This document shows positions 33,401 to 42,275 of a DNA stretch of 64,000 bases, in pieces. Made by a program: the position numbers and the translations under genes. Under the pieces are notes generated by a model, which saw only the letters and a program-made list of their open reading frames with translations, did not search any database and had not been told where the DNA came from. How positions within the stretch are numbered: the stretch's first letter is position 1; every line of letters starts with the position of its first letter. This DNA is from Candidatus Hydrogenedentota bacterium (GTDB taxonomy: Bacteria; Hydrogenedentota; Hydrogenedentia; Hydrogenedentales; JAEUWI01), in NCBI GenBank assembly GCA_016182605.1, contig JACPGE010000089.1:35340-99339 (forward strand). The letters run 5' to 3'.

Positions 33401-34056
33401 AACTGATCAACGAGCACCGGAAAGACCTGCAGCGCCTCGGCACCGTGAACCTGATGGCCATCGAGGAATACGAGTCGCTGGAAAAGCGCGAAGAATTCCT
33501 GCGCACTCAGGACGACGATCTCCGGCGTGCGCGAGAGACCCTGCTCTCGGTGGTGGATCGCATCGACGCGACCATCAAGACCCTCTTCCTCGACACCTTC
33601 AAGATGGTGGGCGACTGCTTCAAGGATTACTTCCGCAGGCTCTTCAACGGCGGGCAGGCGCGCATCTACCTGCTCGATGAATCGGACCCGCTCGAAAGCG
33701 GTATCGAGATCGAAGCGCGCCCTCCGGGCAAGAAGCCGCAGACCATCTCCCTGCTTTCCGGCGGGGAACAGGCCATGACCGCCATTGCCCTGCTCTTCAG
33801 TATCTTCCGCGCCAAGCCCAGCCCCTTCTGCGTGCTCGACGAAGTGGACGCGCCCCTGGACGATGCAAACATCGGCCGCTTCCTCAAGCTTGTGGAAGAA
33901 TTCACGGATCGCAGCCAGTTCATCATCATCACGCACAACAAGCAGACCATGGCCAGTGCCGACGCGCTCTTCGGGGTGACCCAGCAGGAACGCGGCGTTT
34001 CACAGTTGGTCTCCGTAAAGTTTGACGAGATGAAAGACGCCGAAACGGCGGCATGA
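30469..34056 (+). CDS. smc: Chromosome segregation ATPase SMC
   Basis: 1,195 residues from ATG 30469, where homology begins (MYFKQVELMGFKSFADRT). Walker A GPNGCGKSN is at 31-39. Two long coiled coils flank a hinge (about 515-680: GVQGIIGPVGDLI, EAALGGNINNIVVE, VTFLPLDTI). The C-terminal head has the signature LLSGGEQAMTAIALLFS near 1,094 and Walker B CVLDEVDAPLDDANI near 1,120. SMC forms ring dimers that with ScpA and ScpB organise and segregate the chromosome. It follows ymdB at 65 bases and precedes a glycosyltransferase at 19 bases; scpAB are not in the window. Confidence 0.97.
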   Translation: MYFKQVELMGFKSFADRTQVNLEPGITAIVGPNGCGKSNILDALRWSLGEQSAKALRGNHMQDVIFNGSEHRSAMGMAEVTLVFDNADSRLPIDFAEVQVTRRVYRSGESEYLINKAPCRLRDIQEMFMDTGIGTNAYSLIGQGKIDMVLSSKPDDRRYLFEEAAGIIKYKSRKRIAIRKLEQAEQNLLRLSDIINEVQRQMRSLKRQVNAAIRHRELTTLLRELEIRNAWLHYNELSGQIEDLTERFANARDAYEKYSAETSTLEAKGEGLNAKRIEIERMLMARRDGEYQVDSEMERLENQIALLRKEVDFAKTQQAQADKEREEFLAKAESTRQNEGEQSGQASGITGEIQAAQAALETEHQQVQEAEEAVKAADAEVDRLRNTAIEVLNSRNKTETELETVGVSIGNIDQQLEAIYARQKDQHARNEQLTTLMQQAQQRETEKRTVQDKTVEERKQAQQTRQQQSERLEVLNKQWQELREKKSSQEARLKSLRELRDSYEGFATGVRAIMKAKQNDIPGVQGIIGPVGDLISTEKQYGRAVEAALGGNINNIVVEEADAAKSAINFLKQHQAGRVTFLPLDTIRASNRDDSDTLRGQPGVVGNAIDYVQCEGRVLPAVQYLLFNTMIVQTIDDAIRIARSERRYPRLVTLDGEVVSSSGAVTGGRTKNESTGLLGRSAEIEELEKQVAYAEKKIAQMASEGASLTNALQELNQRIKALDDTETTLRAELNDVGVALAKFSTELESVTQSSSQLTQQRDALLAQRTSLESRRETAQERISTFADDDTSLQQRMTEAQEASFRARQRHSECGDRLADIRVNLASLTRSLEEAERNKLRIQQEYQEAVKEAERRLKLIDDLKYKERDVESGIADALERVKALSETKEEAHAKVLESQQEQDKLNKSLQETQDRLKTLRTQTQEKQKEVHGLELDLTHKEERISFFQERILTEYSLALASLTEKDVGTDEYDEKEREKLINEHRKDLQRLGTVNLMAIEEYESLEKREEFLRTQDDDLRRARETLLSVVDRIDATIKTLFLDTFKMVGDCFKDYFRRLFNGGQARIYLLDESDPLESGIEIEARPPGKKPQTISLLSGGEQAMTAIALLFSIFRAKPSPFCVLDEVDAPLDDANIGRFLKLVEEFTDRSQFIIITHNKQTMASADALFGVTQQERGVSQLVSVKFDEMKDAETAA

Positions 34057-34075
34057 ACGCAGGGGGAGCCGATCG

Positions 34076-35206
34076 ATGCGGGTGCTCCATCTCTTCAGCA
34101 ACTGCAAGTGGACCGGCCCCGCGGAGCCGGCGCTGAACCTGTGCGTGTCCCTGCGGAAGCTGGGTGTCGAGGCGGATTTTGCATGCGCGCCCGACGCGGG
34201 CCGTTCCATCAACAAGGTGGTGGAGACCGCGCGCGATCTGGGTCTGGAACCCGTGCTCGATCTGCACCTGAAGAAGCACCGCAATCCCTGGCACAACTGG
34301 CTCGATACACGCACCCTCCGCAAGATCCTGCGCGCGAAGAAATACGACCTCGTTCATTGCCACATGGACAACGATCACGCCATCGCCGTGCAGGCAGCCG
34401 CACCCATGGGGATTCCCATCGTCCGTTCCAGTTATGAAGGCCATGGCTTGAAGCCCGGCAACCGCCACAGGAAGCTGCTCGCGCATACCCGGCTCGTGCT
34501 GGAACCCGCTCAGATGGCCCTGGATCACGATTGCCGCGAGTTGGGCCTGAACCCGGCGCACGCCCATGTGGTGCCCGGAGCCGTGGACACAGAACGTTTC
34601 AACCCCGCCCGAGAACTGCCCGACGGGCGCCGGTGGCGGAACATCCCCGCGGATGCCTTCGTCTTGGGCATCGTCGCGCGGATGCAGCGGCACCGTCACT
34701 ACGAAGATCTCTTCGAGGCGCTAAAGCGTCTGGTGAACGAGTTCCCCGATACCCACCTGATCGTCGTCGGCCGCGGCACCCACCAGGACAAGGTGGGCTT
34801 CGAACCCGTGCAGCGCCTGGGCCTGCACGATCGCGTGCATTTCACCGGCTTCATCGACGGCGAGAACTACGTGGGCATGCTCAAGGCCTTCGACGCCGGG
34901 ATCTACCTCGTGCCCGGAAGCGACGGCACCTGCCGCGCCACGCGGGAAATCATGGCCATGGGCAAGCCGGTGGCCGTGGCACAGCGCGGCATGCTGCCGG
35001 AGATTGTGACCCACGAACACGATGGACTGGTCTTTGACGGATCCGCCGAGGGGCTCTACGCGGCACTGCGGCGCCTGGCCTCGTCCCGCGCCTACAGCCG
35101 CGATCTCGGGCGGGCCGCGAAGACCACGGCCCACACGCGCTACGCACTCCCGGTACAGGCCGCCCAGGTGCTCGGGCTCTATTCCCGGGCGCTCGGGGTG
35201 GAATAG
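34076..35206 (+). CDS. Glycosyltransferase family 4 (GT-B)
   Basis: 376 residues, start ATG 34076 preceded by GGGGGAG. The GT-B layout is clear: a Gly/Pro-containing N-terminal loop (LFSNCKWTGPAEPALNLC), DLVHCHMDNDHAI, NVVPGAVDT-like VVPGAVDTERFNP, LGIVARMQRHRHYEDLFEAL opening the donor domain, and the C-terminal E-x7-E-like segment ATREIMAMGKPVAVAQRGMLPEIV. It uses a nucleotide-sugar donor. The acceptor is unknown. Position right after smc suggests co-transcription, not a shared function. Confidence 0.91.
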   Translation: MRVLHLFSNCKWTGPAEPALNLCVSLRKLGVEADFACAPDAGRSINKVVETARDLGLEPVLDLHLKKHRNPWHNWLDTRTLRKILRAKKYDLVHCHMDNDHAIAVQAAAPMGIPIVRSSYEGHGLKPGNRHRKLLAHTRLVLEPAQMALDHDCRELGLNPAHAHVVPGAVDTERFNPARELPDGRRWRNIPADAFVLGIVARMQRHRHYEDLFEALKRLVNEFPDTHLIVVGRGTHQDKVGFEPVQRLGLHDRVHFTGFIDGENYVGMLKAFDAGIYLVPGSDGTCRATREIMAMGKPVAVAQRGMLPEIVTHEHDGLVFDGSAEGLYAALRRLASSRAYSRDLGRAAKTTAHTRYALPVQAAQVLGLYSRALGVE

Positions 35207-35316
35207 ACCGCTCGTCCGGGGCGGTCCATTCACAACAGCTTGCAGTAATCGCGTCCACACGGTAGGATGGCGGCGGAGCTTGGAACCGGTAATCGTTTTC
35301 CCAGAGGATGGCAGGC

Positions 35317-37368
35317 ATGGCGAGAGTGAAGTGTCCGAGATGCTCCTACATAAACGCCGACGGCGTGGAAGTCTGCGGCCAGTGCCGCGCGCCACTGCCC
35401 AAGATCAAGATCGAAGTGCAGTCTCCCATGGGGCGGGCCACAGTGCAGACCCAGCCGAGGGACATCCAACTGAAGCGGGGCCAGGTGCTGGCGAACCGCT
35501 ACACCATCATCCAGCTCATCGGCCAGGGGGGCATGGGCTCGATCTACAAAGTGCACGACAATATTCTGGGTGAGGACGTGGCGCTGAAGACCCTTTTGCC
35601 CCAGTTCGTGCAGGACAAGGTGGTGGTGGAGCGCTTCTTCAACGAGGCGAAAATCGCGCGTCGATTGGCCCACCCCAATATTGTGCGCGTGCACGACATC
35701 GGCAGCGCGGACAAGCTGGTCTATATCTCCATGGAGTATGTGCAGGGCCGATCCCTGCGGGAACTGCTGGAGACGGCCGGCGCGGGAAAGCGTGTGCCGC
35801 TGAAACAGACGCTGCATATCTTCGATCAGTTGTGCCGCGCGCTGGAGTACGCTCACCAGTTCACCATTCACCGTGATATCAAGCCCGAAAATGTCATGCT
35901 CAACGCCCATGACGACGTGAAACTCATGGACTTCGGCATTTCGAAGCTCATGGCAAACACGCGCCTTACCGGGGCGTCGATGGTGATGGGCACCCCCTTC
36001 TACATGTCGCCCGAACAGGTCCGCAACAGCCGCGACGTGGATGCGCGCGCCGACGTGTACAGCATGGGCATCATGCTCTACGAGATCCTCACGGGCAATT
36101 TGCCCACCGGCATTCCCAAGCCTGCCTCGCAGGTGATGCAAGATTTGCCCCCGGCGCTGGATGAGGTGGTGGCGCGCGCCATTCAGACCAATCCAAACGA
36201 TCGGTATCAGAGCGCCGCGGAAATGCGCGAAGCACTGCAGCCGCTGCAAGAAATCGTCGAAAGCGGCGCCGAACTGAGCAGCAAGCCCAAAGGCAAGATT
36301 GGTACTGGGGGCGGGCTGAGCACGCGCATGCAGGCGGCGCTCATTTGCGGTGGCATCCTCGCAGTGACCGGCTTCGGGATCTACGGCTTCGAGATGCGGC
36401 GCCGCGAGGTGGTGGAGGCCTGGGCACAGCAGGGTTCGGTGGCCTACGACGCCGCAATGATGGAGAGCGCGCAAAAGCACCGATTGACCAAGGATCACCT
36501 GAGGCGCGTCAAGGAACTGCTTCAATTGAAACCGCCCCAGACCGACAGCATGAAGGTGCTGGTGGCGCAGGCCGATATGTGGGTGGCGGATGCGGAGCAA
36601 CATGCGCAGACCGGCAACTACCTGCACGCTATCACCTTCATGAGCCAGGCTCTTCAGAATTATCTGGCTCCTTTGATGGACAGTCAGGGGATGGTGTTTA
36701 TACCCCGGGGTTCCGTCTTGATCGAAGGGGCACCCGTGGAAGTCGATCCCTTCTTTATGGACGCGACCGAGGTGACCGTGCGGGATTTCGCGGCATTCGT
36801 GGAACGCGCGCCCGAAGGGTGGCCCCTGCCAGAGAACGCCACCGCCATTATGGAAGCCGACCAGGATTTTCCAATGTGCAATGTGGCCTATTTCGACGCC
36901 CAGGCCTATGCGGCCTGGCGCGGGAAGCAGTTGCCTACGGCGGCCCAGTGGGCGCGCGCGGCCTATGGCGCCGAGGGTGACACAGCCGCGTTTCCCTGGG
37001 GCGATCAATATGAACCGGGCCGCTGCAACGACGCCAACAACGGCGGGCAATTGGTCAAGGTGAAGAGTTTTCCACAGGACGATTTGAGCGGTTACGGCTG
37101 TTTCGACATGGCGGGAAACGTATCGGAATGGACACGCTCCATCGTGGGGGGCGCTGCCGATGCCGCGGCGCCGTGGTTTGGGGATGAACTCGTCGTTTGC
37201 GGCGGCAACTATAGTGTCGCGGGCATGCCCATGAATGAAAATCTCTCGCAGCTCTATCAGAGCCGCTATGCGGGCAACGCGGGTACCGGCTTCCGGTGTG
37301 TGCTGGAGATTCCGGTGGATACCGGTGAGGTGGAACTGTTATTGCGCTCGTTGGGCTCTCCGCAGTAA
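35317..37368 (+). CDS. Zinc-ribbon Ser/Thr protein kinase fused to a formylglycine-generating-enzyme domain
   Basis: 683 residues from ATG 35317 (GAGG upstream). A small zinc ribbon comes first (CPRC at 6-9, CGQC at 20-23), then a Hanks-type kinase: IGQGGMGSIYKVHD near 67, VALKTLL, HRDIKPENVML near 185, LMDFGISKL, GTPFYMSPEQVR. One transmembrane helix follows (LICGGILAVTGFGIYGF, about 335-352). The extracytoplasmic part ends in a SUMF1/FGE domain (about 455-675: DATEVTVRDFAAFVE, LPTAAQWARAAYG, YGCFDMAGNVSEW, GTGFRC). FGE oxidises a sulfatase Cys, but kinase-fused copies may be binding domains instead. The kinase lies inside and the FGE domain outside, which suggests a receptor. Confidence 0.94.
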   Translation: MARVKCPRCSYINADGVEVCGQCRAPLPKIKIEVQSPMGRATVQTQPRDIQLKRGQVLANRYTIIQLIGQGGMGSIYKVHDNILGEDVALKTLLPQFVQDKVVVERFFNEAKIARRLAHPNIVRVHDIGSADKLVYISMEYVQGRSLRELLETAGAGKRVPLKQTLHIFDQLCRALEYAHQFTIHRDIKPENVMLNAHDDVKLMDFGISKLMANTRLTGASMVMGTPFYMSPEQVRNSRDVDARADVYSMGIMLYEILTGNLPTGIPKPASQVMQDLPPALDEVVARAIQTNPNDRYQSAAEMREALQPLQEIVESGAELSSKPKGKIGTGGGLSTRMQAALICGGILAVTGFGIYGFEMRRREVVEAWAQQGSVAYDAAMMESAQKHRLTKDHLRRVKELLQLKPPQTDSMKVLVAQADMWVADAEQHAQTGNYLHAITFMSQALQNYLAPLMDSQGMVFIPRGSVLIEGAPVEVDPFFMDATEVTVRDFAAFVERAPEGWPLPENATAIMEADQDFPMCNVAYFDAQAYAAWRGKQLPTAAQWARAAYGAEGDTAAFPWGDQYEPGRCNDANNGGQLVKVKSFPQDDLSGYGCFDMAGNVSEWTRSIVGGAADAAAPWFGDELVVCGGNYSVAGMPMNENLSQLYQSRYAGNAGTGFRCVLEIPVDTGEVELLLRSLGSPQ

Positions 37369-37452
37369 ACGCAGCTTGCACATACGCGCCGGCATCACGA
37401 TGGATCGGGTGGTGGATTCCGCCCCTGTCAACACGCATTCTTGGCCCAGGAT

Positions 37453-37482
37453 TTGACTTTTTTGCATGATCTTCCCTACAAT
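37453..37482 (+). promoter_or_regulatory. Sigma-70 promoter of the zinc-ribbon protein gene
   Basis: TTGACT (37453-37458), an 18-base spacer and TACAAT (37477-37482), giving a leader of about 40 bases before the ATG at 37529. Confidence 0.6.
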
Positions 37483-37528
37483 TTTGGTGGAAGCGAGGGG
37501 AATTCGCCTAACCGGGAAAGAGATCTTC

Positions 37529-37933
37529 ATGGAATTTATCACCTGCCCGCATTGCCACGCGAAACGGCTGGTCGGTACGAAGATTCCCAAAGACGTGGTT
37601 GCGGTGCTGCCGTGTCCCGCCTGCCAGGAGTTGTCGGTCATGTTCCGGGGCAAGACGATCGCCATCAACCGGAAACTGCTCGAAGAGGGTGATTTCGAGA
37701 TGAAGAAGAATCATCTGGCCGAAATCGTCGGCGAATTCCTGGAAGCGGGGGTCTTTCCTTTCCGCCGCGTTTCCGACGATGCGCTCGATTTCGAGTCCGA
37801 GGAAGACGCGGCGGAAACCGGCGCGGACGACGACGCAAAGTCGCTGATTTCCGACCAAGAGGCAGAGCGCTTCGTGCAAGTCGACTTGCAGTGCCTCGAC
37901 GACCCCTCCTACTTCAAGAAGCACTTCGGCTGA
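37529..37933 (+). CDS. Small zinc-ribbon protein of unknown function
   Basis: 134 residues from ATG 37529, chosen because GGGAAAGAG lies upstream and the zinc ribbon starts at once: CPHC (residues 6-9) and CPAC (about 29-32) flank a basic KRLVGTKIPKDVV stretch. The rest is helical and acidic (SEEDAAETGADDDAKS). No family is recognised. A dedicated promoter and ribosome binding site indicate a real gene. The four Cys suggest binding of zinc and perhaps nucleic acid or protein; this is inference. Confidence 0.75.
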   Translation: MEFITCPHCHAKRLVGTKIPKDVVAVLPCPACQELSVMFRGKTIAINRKLLEEGDFEMKKNHLAEIVGEFLEAGVFPFRRVSDDALDFESEEDAAETGADDDAKSLISDQEAERFVQVDLQCLDDPSYFKKHFG

Positions 37934-37954
37934 GCCAGGGACGCCGGCCACCCC

Positions 37955-38683
37955 TTACCGGGCGTGCTGCTCTGCTATGTGGAAGAGCGCAATGCCCGCA
38001 GCGACCGACACATTGAGACTATCCAGGGCATTCGCAAGCGGGATGGCCACGACTGTATCGCACACCTTGCGCACCCCCGGCCGGAGCCCTTTCGTCTCGT
38101 TGCCCACAACCAGCACCACCCGATCCGGCCACGTGGTGGTGTACAGCGGCTGGGCGCCGTGGGCGTCCAGGGCAAAAATCCACCACCCGTCTTTCTTCAG
38201 GATCTCCAGATCCCGCGAAAGATTCGGGGCGAGCACGATGGGCATTCTCAATAGCACCCCCGCGCTGGCGCGAATGAGCGACTCATCCAGCAGCATGCCG
38301 CCCCGCGCCGGCAAGAGCACCCCGGAAACGCCCGCGCCCGCCGCCGTACGGATAATCATGCCGATATTTTTCGGGTGCTGCACCTGGTCCAGCGCCAGCA
38401 AGATCGCTTTCGGCGGGCACGCCGCCAGGCAGTCCTCCAGCGCCGTGTACTGCATCGGGCTGATGCTCGCCGCCACGCCCTGGTGTTCCTGCGTGCCGGT
38501 CAGTTCGTTCAGCTTCGCCTGCGGAACAAAATCAAAGGGGACCTGGTGCTCCCGGGCAAGGTCCACGACCTTCTGGTAGCCGTGCGCGCGGGATTCGCGC
38601 GCGAGATAAAGCCGGTTCACCACGCCGCCCTGGAGAAGCGCTTCCGATACCGCATTGATGCCATGGATGATGGTGCCTGCCAT
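37955..38683 (-). CDS. rlmB: RlmB-like SpoU/TrmH-family rRNA 2'-O-methyltransferase
   Basis: 242 residues from ATG 38683, where family similarity starts (MAGTIIHGINAVSEALL); longer in-frame starts reach 38737. The N-terminal substrate-binding domain includes VPFDFVPQAKLNELTGTQEHQGVAA. The SPOUT knot motifs follow: LALDQVQHPKNIGMIIRTAAGAGV, VVLVVGNETKGLRPGV, and IPLANALDSLNVSVAAGIALF. RlmB methylates the 2'-O of G2251 in 23S rRNA; TrmH-family relatives can act on tRNA, so the exact site is less sure than the family. It is convergent with the zinc-ribbon gene. Confidence 0.9.
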   Translation of the reverse strand: MAGTIIHGINAVSEALLQGGVVNRLYLARESRAHGYQKVVDLAREHQVPFDFVPQAKLNELTGTQEHQGVAASISPMQYTALEDCLAACPPKAILLALDQVQHPKNIGMIIRTAAGAGVSGVLLPARGGMLLDESLIRASAGVLLRMPIVLAPNLSRDLEILKKDGWWIFALDAHGAQPLYTTTWPDRVVLVVGNETKGLRPGVRKVCDTVVAIPLANALDSLNVSVAAGIALFHIAEQHAR

Positions 38684-38764
38684 AGGCGCAGATAGTACGT
38701 GTTGGCGCCGGGAGACTGCAAGACGTATCATGGACAACCAATCGCAACCCCGGCAGGATAGGTC

Positions 38765-40783
38765 ATGATCGCAAAGAATTTATTTCGCGCAATACTGGTG
38801 TTGCTGTGCGCCCCCGCGGTGGCTTGGGCACAGGGCTACGATGTCGTCGTCTATGGCGGCACGGCGGGCGGGGCCATAGCCGCGATCGCCGCGGCAGACG
38901 CCGGCATGCGCACCGCCCTGGTGGAGCCGCGCGCCAACATCGGCGGCATGGTTTCCGGCGGGCTGGGCCAGACCGACTTTGGCAATGAATCGGTGATCGG
39001 CGGCTACAGCCGCCAGTTTTTTCAACGCATCGGCGCGGAGTACGGGGAGAAGATCGCCTGGCACTTTGAGCCGCACGTGGCAGAACGCGTCTTCCGCACA
39101 TGGCTGCAGGAGGCGGGGGTGGAGGTTTACTTCGCCGCGCGCGCGGAACAGGTGCGAATCGAGGAGGGACGCATAACGGAATTGACCTTGGTGAACGGCG
39201 ATCGTTTCACGGGGAAGATTTTCATCGACGCAAGTTACGAGGGAGACCTGCTTCCGCTCGCGGGAATTGCCTGCACCTGGGGCAGGGAAGCCGCCTCGGA
39301 ATATGGCGAGAGCCTCGCGGGCCAGATGGAGCACAGCCCAAACCATCAGTTCTTTGTGCCCATCAACCCCTACGATGAGGACGGCCTGCTGATCCCCGGA
39401 GTGGAACCCGCCTTGACCACGCCTCCCGGCAGTGGCGACAAGAAAGTGCAGTCGTACAACTTCCGCATGTGCCTGACGGACGATCCGGAGAACCGGCTGC
39501 CCATTGAGGCGCCCGCGGGCTACGATCCAGGCGCCTACGAATTGCTGCGGCGCTACCTGGAGGCCGTTCCGGGTCTCACCATGAATGAACTGATGATCAT
39601 GTCCCCCATGCCCAACCGGAAGCTGGACATCAACAACCGCGGGCCGGTTTCGACAAACCTGATCGGAGGCAGCCGGGGCTACCCGGATGCGAACTACGCG
39701 GAGCAGCGGCGGATCTGGGATGCGCACCGCCACTACGTGCAGGGCTTTTTCTACTTCCTGGGAAACGATCCATCCGTGCCCGCCGCGCTGCGGAACGAGG
39801 TGCTGCAATGGGGCTTGCCCAAAGATGAATACCCGGACAATGGCCACTGGTCGCACCAGATTTACATCCGTGAAGCCCGGAGGATGATCGGCGCCACCGT
39901 GATGACGCAACGCGACCTGCAGACGGAACGCACGAAGGCCGGAACCATCGGCATGGGCTCCTACAATTCCGATTCCCACCATGTGCAGCGGGTCGTTGCC
40001 CCGGTGGATCGCTACTGGCCCAACGGTCCCGTGGGGGTGGTAAACGAAGGAAATATGGAGGTGCCCGTGCGCCTCTATGAAATTCCCTATGGCTGCATCA
40101 CCCCCAAGGCGCGGGAATGCGTTAATCTGCTGGCGCCCGTATGCATGTCGGCCTCGCACGTGGCCTATTCCTCCATGCGCATGGAGCCCCAATACATGAT
40201 CCTCGGGCAGGCGGCGGGCTTTGCCGCAGCGCAGGCGATCCGGCGGGCGTGCACTGTACAGGCCGTGGATGTGCCGCAGCTACAGGAGGCACTGCGCGCC
40301 ACGGGCGCAGTGCTGACCCTGGCCGGCCGCCAGCCGCCCGAGCTGGATCCGCGGACGATGGAAGGCGTGGTGCTGGACGATCAACAGGCGCTATTGACGG
40401 GCCGCTGGCAGGACTCCTCCAGCGTGAAGCCCTTCGTCGGATTTGGCTACGCCCACGAAGTGGAGCCCGGCCGCGAAGGCAACGTGGCCGAGTTCAAGGC
40501 GGAGCTGCCCGCGGGCCGCTATGAGGTGGGAATTGCCTGGCCCGCCAATCCCAACCGCACGGCGCATGCGCGGGTAACCATTCTGCATGGCTCACAGTCT
40601 CAGGAGGCGGCCATGGACATGCGGCAGGCGCCGGAGGGTGGGGCGCTGTTTGCGCCCGTGGCGCGATTGACCGTTGAAGGCGGCGCCGCCATGGTGCGGG
40701 TGGAAAATGCGGGCAGTGGCTACCTCGTGGTGGACGCGGTGCGCTGGCTGCCCATCAGTGCGGAGACCGGCCGCCCGAAGTAG
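38765..40783 (+). CDS. Secreted FAD-dependent oxidoreductase (xanthan-lyase-associated type)
   Basis: 672 residues. A signal peptide (ends AVAWAQ) is followed by an FAD dinucleotide fold: YDVVVYGGTAGGAIAAIAAADAG, LVEPRANIGGMVSGGLGQTD, then IFIDASYEGDLLPLAG. A middle region of the FAD_oxidored type (VPVRLYEIPYGCITP) ends with LGQAAGFAAAQAI near 485. The C-terminal 140 residues form a beta domain like those called golvesin/xanthan-lyase C-terminal (SVKPFVGFGYAHEVEPG, YEVGIAWPANPNRTAHARV). Such proteins are abundant in carbohydrate-degrading planctomycetes and Hydrogenedentota. The substrate is not known. Confidence 0.9.
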   Translation: MIAKNLFRAILVLLCAPAVAWAQGYDVVVYGGTAGGAIAAIAAADAGMRTALVEPRANIGGMVSGGLGQTDFGNESVIGGYSRQFFQRIGAEYGEKIAWHFEPHVAERVFRTWLQEAGVEVYFAARAEQVRIEEGRITELTLVNGDRFTGKIFIDASYEGDLLPLAGIACTWGREAASEYGESLAGQMEHSPNHQFFVPINPYDEDGLLIPGVEPALTTPPGSGDKKVQSYNFRMCLTDDPENRLPIEAPAGYDPGAYELLRRYLEAVPGLTMNELMIMSPMPNRKLDINNRGPVSTNLIGGSRGYPDANYAEQRRIWDAHRHYVQGFFYFLGNDPSVPAALRNEVLQWGLPKDEYPDNGHWSHQIYIREARRMIGATVMTQRDLQTERTKAGTIGMGSYNSDSHHVQRVVAPVDRYWPNGPVGVVNEGNMEVPVRLYEIPYGCITPKARECVNLLAPVCMSASHVAYSSMRMEPQYMILGQAAGFAAAQAIRRACTVQAVDVPQLQEALRATGAVLTLAGRQPPELDPRTMEGVVLDDQQALLTGRWQDSSSVKPFVGFGYAHEVEPGREGNVAEFKAELPAGRYEVGIAWPANPNRTAHARVTILHGSQSQEAAMDMRQAPEGGALFAPVARLTVEGGAAMVRVENAGSGYLVVDAVRWLPISAETGRPK

Positions 40784-41198
40784 AAATGTATTGCCGGACG
40801 ACCTTGAGCAGAAGATGCACATCGACGGGTTTTGTCACGCAGCACATGGCTCCCCGGCTCAGGGATTCGTGCCTGCCCGCGGATCCCATCACGGCGGACA
40901 TCGCGATGATTGGGAGATCCGGAAAGTCCCGCCGCAGAATCTCAATGGTCGTATAGCCATCCTGCACCGGCATGAGCAAGTCGGTGATGACGAGATCGGG
41001 CCGGAATTCCCGGCAGATCTCCACGCCTTCCATGCCGTTGGGGGCGGTGGCGACGTCGAAGCCTTCTTCGGAAAGGAACTGCTTGAAGGTTACGCGAAGC
41101 ACCGCTTCGTCCTCGATCACAAGAATGCGCCCGAGGTTTTTTCCGGGGGAATCCTTGGCCAGGACTATGTCAAAATCTTGTATCATGCGTGTAAACAT
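40755..41198 (-). CDS. Single-domain response regulator
   Basis: 147 residues (ATG 41198; ATG 41186 also possible). Receiver residues are complete: ILVIEDEA, acceptor Asp in LVITDLLMPVQDG, Ser in IIAMSAVMG, and Lys in CVTKPVD. No output domain is present. Its last 29 bases overlap the end of the convergent FAD oxidoreductase. The universal stress gene lies next on the same strand. No partner kinase is adjacent. Confidence 0.9.
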   Translation of the reverse strand: MFTRMIQDFDIVLAKDSPGKNLGRILVIEDEAVLRVTFKQFLSEEGFDVATAPNGMEGVEICREFRPDLVITDLLMPVQDGYTTIEILRRDFPDLPIIAMSAVMGSAGRHESLSRGAMCCVTKPVDVHLLLKVVRQYISTSGGRSPH

Positions 41199-41303
41199 AC
41201 CATCTCTATTATCTTCTATCCCCCAGACATTCCCGGGGCGTCCTTCCCGGCTGCGCCCTTGCGCAAGCGGGCCGCACCCTGACGGCCCCCGCCTGGCGAG
41301 ACT

Positions 41304-42275
41304 TCAGCCAAAATATAAACTCGCATCGCGCAACGCTTCCATGCTGCTGCCTTCCATGGCGCTGGCATGCATTCCCGGCCGTATCGTCAGCACTGGACAC
41401 GGCGCTATGCGGATGATCTTTTCCGTGACACTTCCGAAGAACATGTGGGAGAGACCCGTGCGGCCGTGCGTCGCCATGACCACGAGCCCGGCATCGAGTT
41501 CTTCCACGCAACGCACGATTTCACGATGGGCCGCGCCCGTGCGCACCAAGGCCTCCACCTTGGCCCCGGTGAGCTGCGAAGCCAGATGTTCCAGGGCTTG
41601 CCGCGCCGCATTCTCCACCCGTTCCACATGAGAGAGGGCGAGTTCAGGAAGAATCTCCGCATTCTCATGGGGCTCGACAACATGTACAAGCGTTATGCGC
41701 GCGCCGAAGCGGTGTGCCAGGGAAAGCGCCAGCGGCAGGGCCGCCTTGGAAAGCCCGGAGAAATCGCACGGCACGACAATGTGCTTGAGGTCGATTTCGC
41801 CGGCCGGCAGCCTGACAAACTCGTGTTCCGGGTGCTTGACCACCAGCACGGGTATTGCGGTGCTGCGTATCAGCTTCTCACAGGTGCTCCCGAAAACGAG
41901 AGCGTCGAAACCACCGCGTCCGTGAGAGGCAACGACCATCATGGCGTCGCCAAGATCTTCGGCAACATGCATCACCTCGCTCGTGACGTTGCCACTGCGA
42001 AGGTGCCATTCGGCCTCCAGACCGATCGACATGGCATCGTTCGCGATCTCTTGGAGGCCTCGCCGGGCATAGTCCCGGGCCTGGATGTGAAGCTTCTCTA
42101 CCTCCACCGTGACCGCAGCCACGCCATAGACCACCCGCTGCTCGAGCGGGGTAATGACATGAACGAAATGCAGTTTGCTCTGCGTGGCTTGGGCCAGGGC
42201 CTTGGCATAGCGCAAGGCGCATTCGGCGTCTGGCGAGAAGTCGGTCGGAACAAGGATATTCTTGATCTTGGACAT
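41304..42275 (-). CDS. Universal stress protein with two UspA domains
   Basis: 323 residues with tandem Usp domains. The first starts NILVPTDFSPDAECALRYA and ends with the ATP-binding loop SHGRGGFDALVFGSTCEKLIR. The second starts HIVVPCDFSGLSKAALPLA and has THGRTGLSHMFFGSVTEKIIR. Both keep the G-x2-G-x9-G-S/T type motif, so ATP binding is likely. Such proteins help cells survive stress or stasis. The gene has a long divergent upstream region shared with a hybrid kinase. Confidence 0.93.
   Translation of the reverse strand: MSKIKNILVPTDFSPDAECALRYAKALAQATQSKLHFVHVITPLEQRVVYGVAAVTVEVEKLHIQARDYARRGLQEIANDAMSIGLEAEWHLRSGNVTSEVMHVAEDLGDAMMVVASHGRGGFDALVFGSTCEKLIRSTAIPVLVVKHPEHEFVRLPAGEIDLKHIVVPCDFSGLSKAALPLALSLAHRFGARITLVHVVEPHENAEILPELALSHVERVENAARQALEHLASQLTGAKVEALVRTGAAHREIVRCVEELDAGLVVMATHGRTGLSHMFFGSVTEKIIRIAPCPVLTIRPGMHASAMEGSSMEALRDASLYFG

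Noticed and set aside
30445..33936. A 1,163-codon open frame on the minus strand
   Set aside because: Antisense of smc, which has all its Walker and signature motifs on the other strand.
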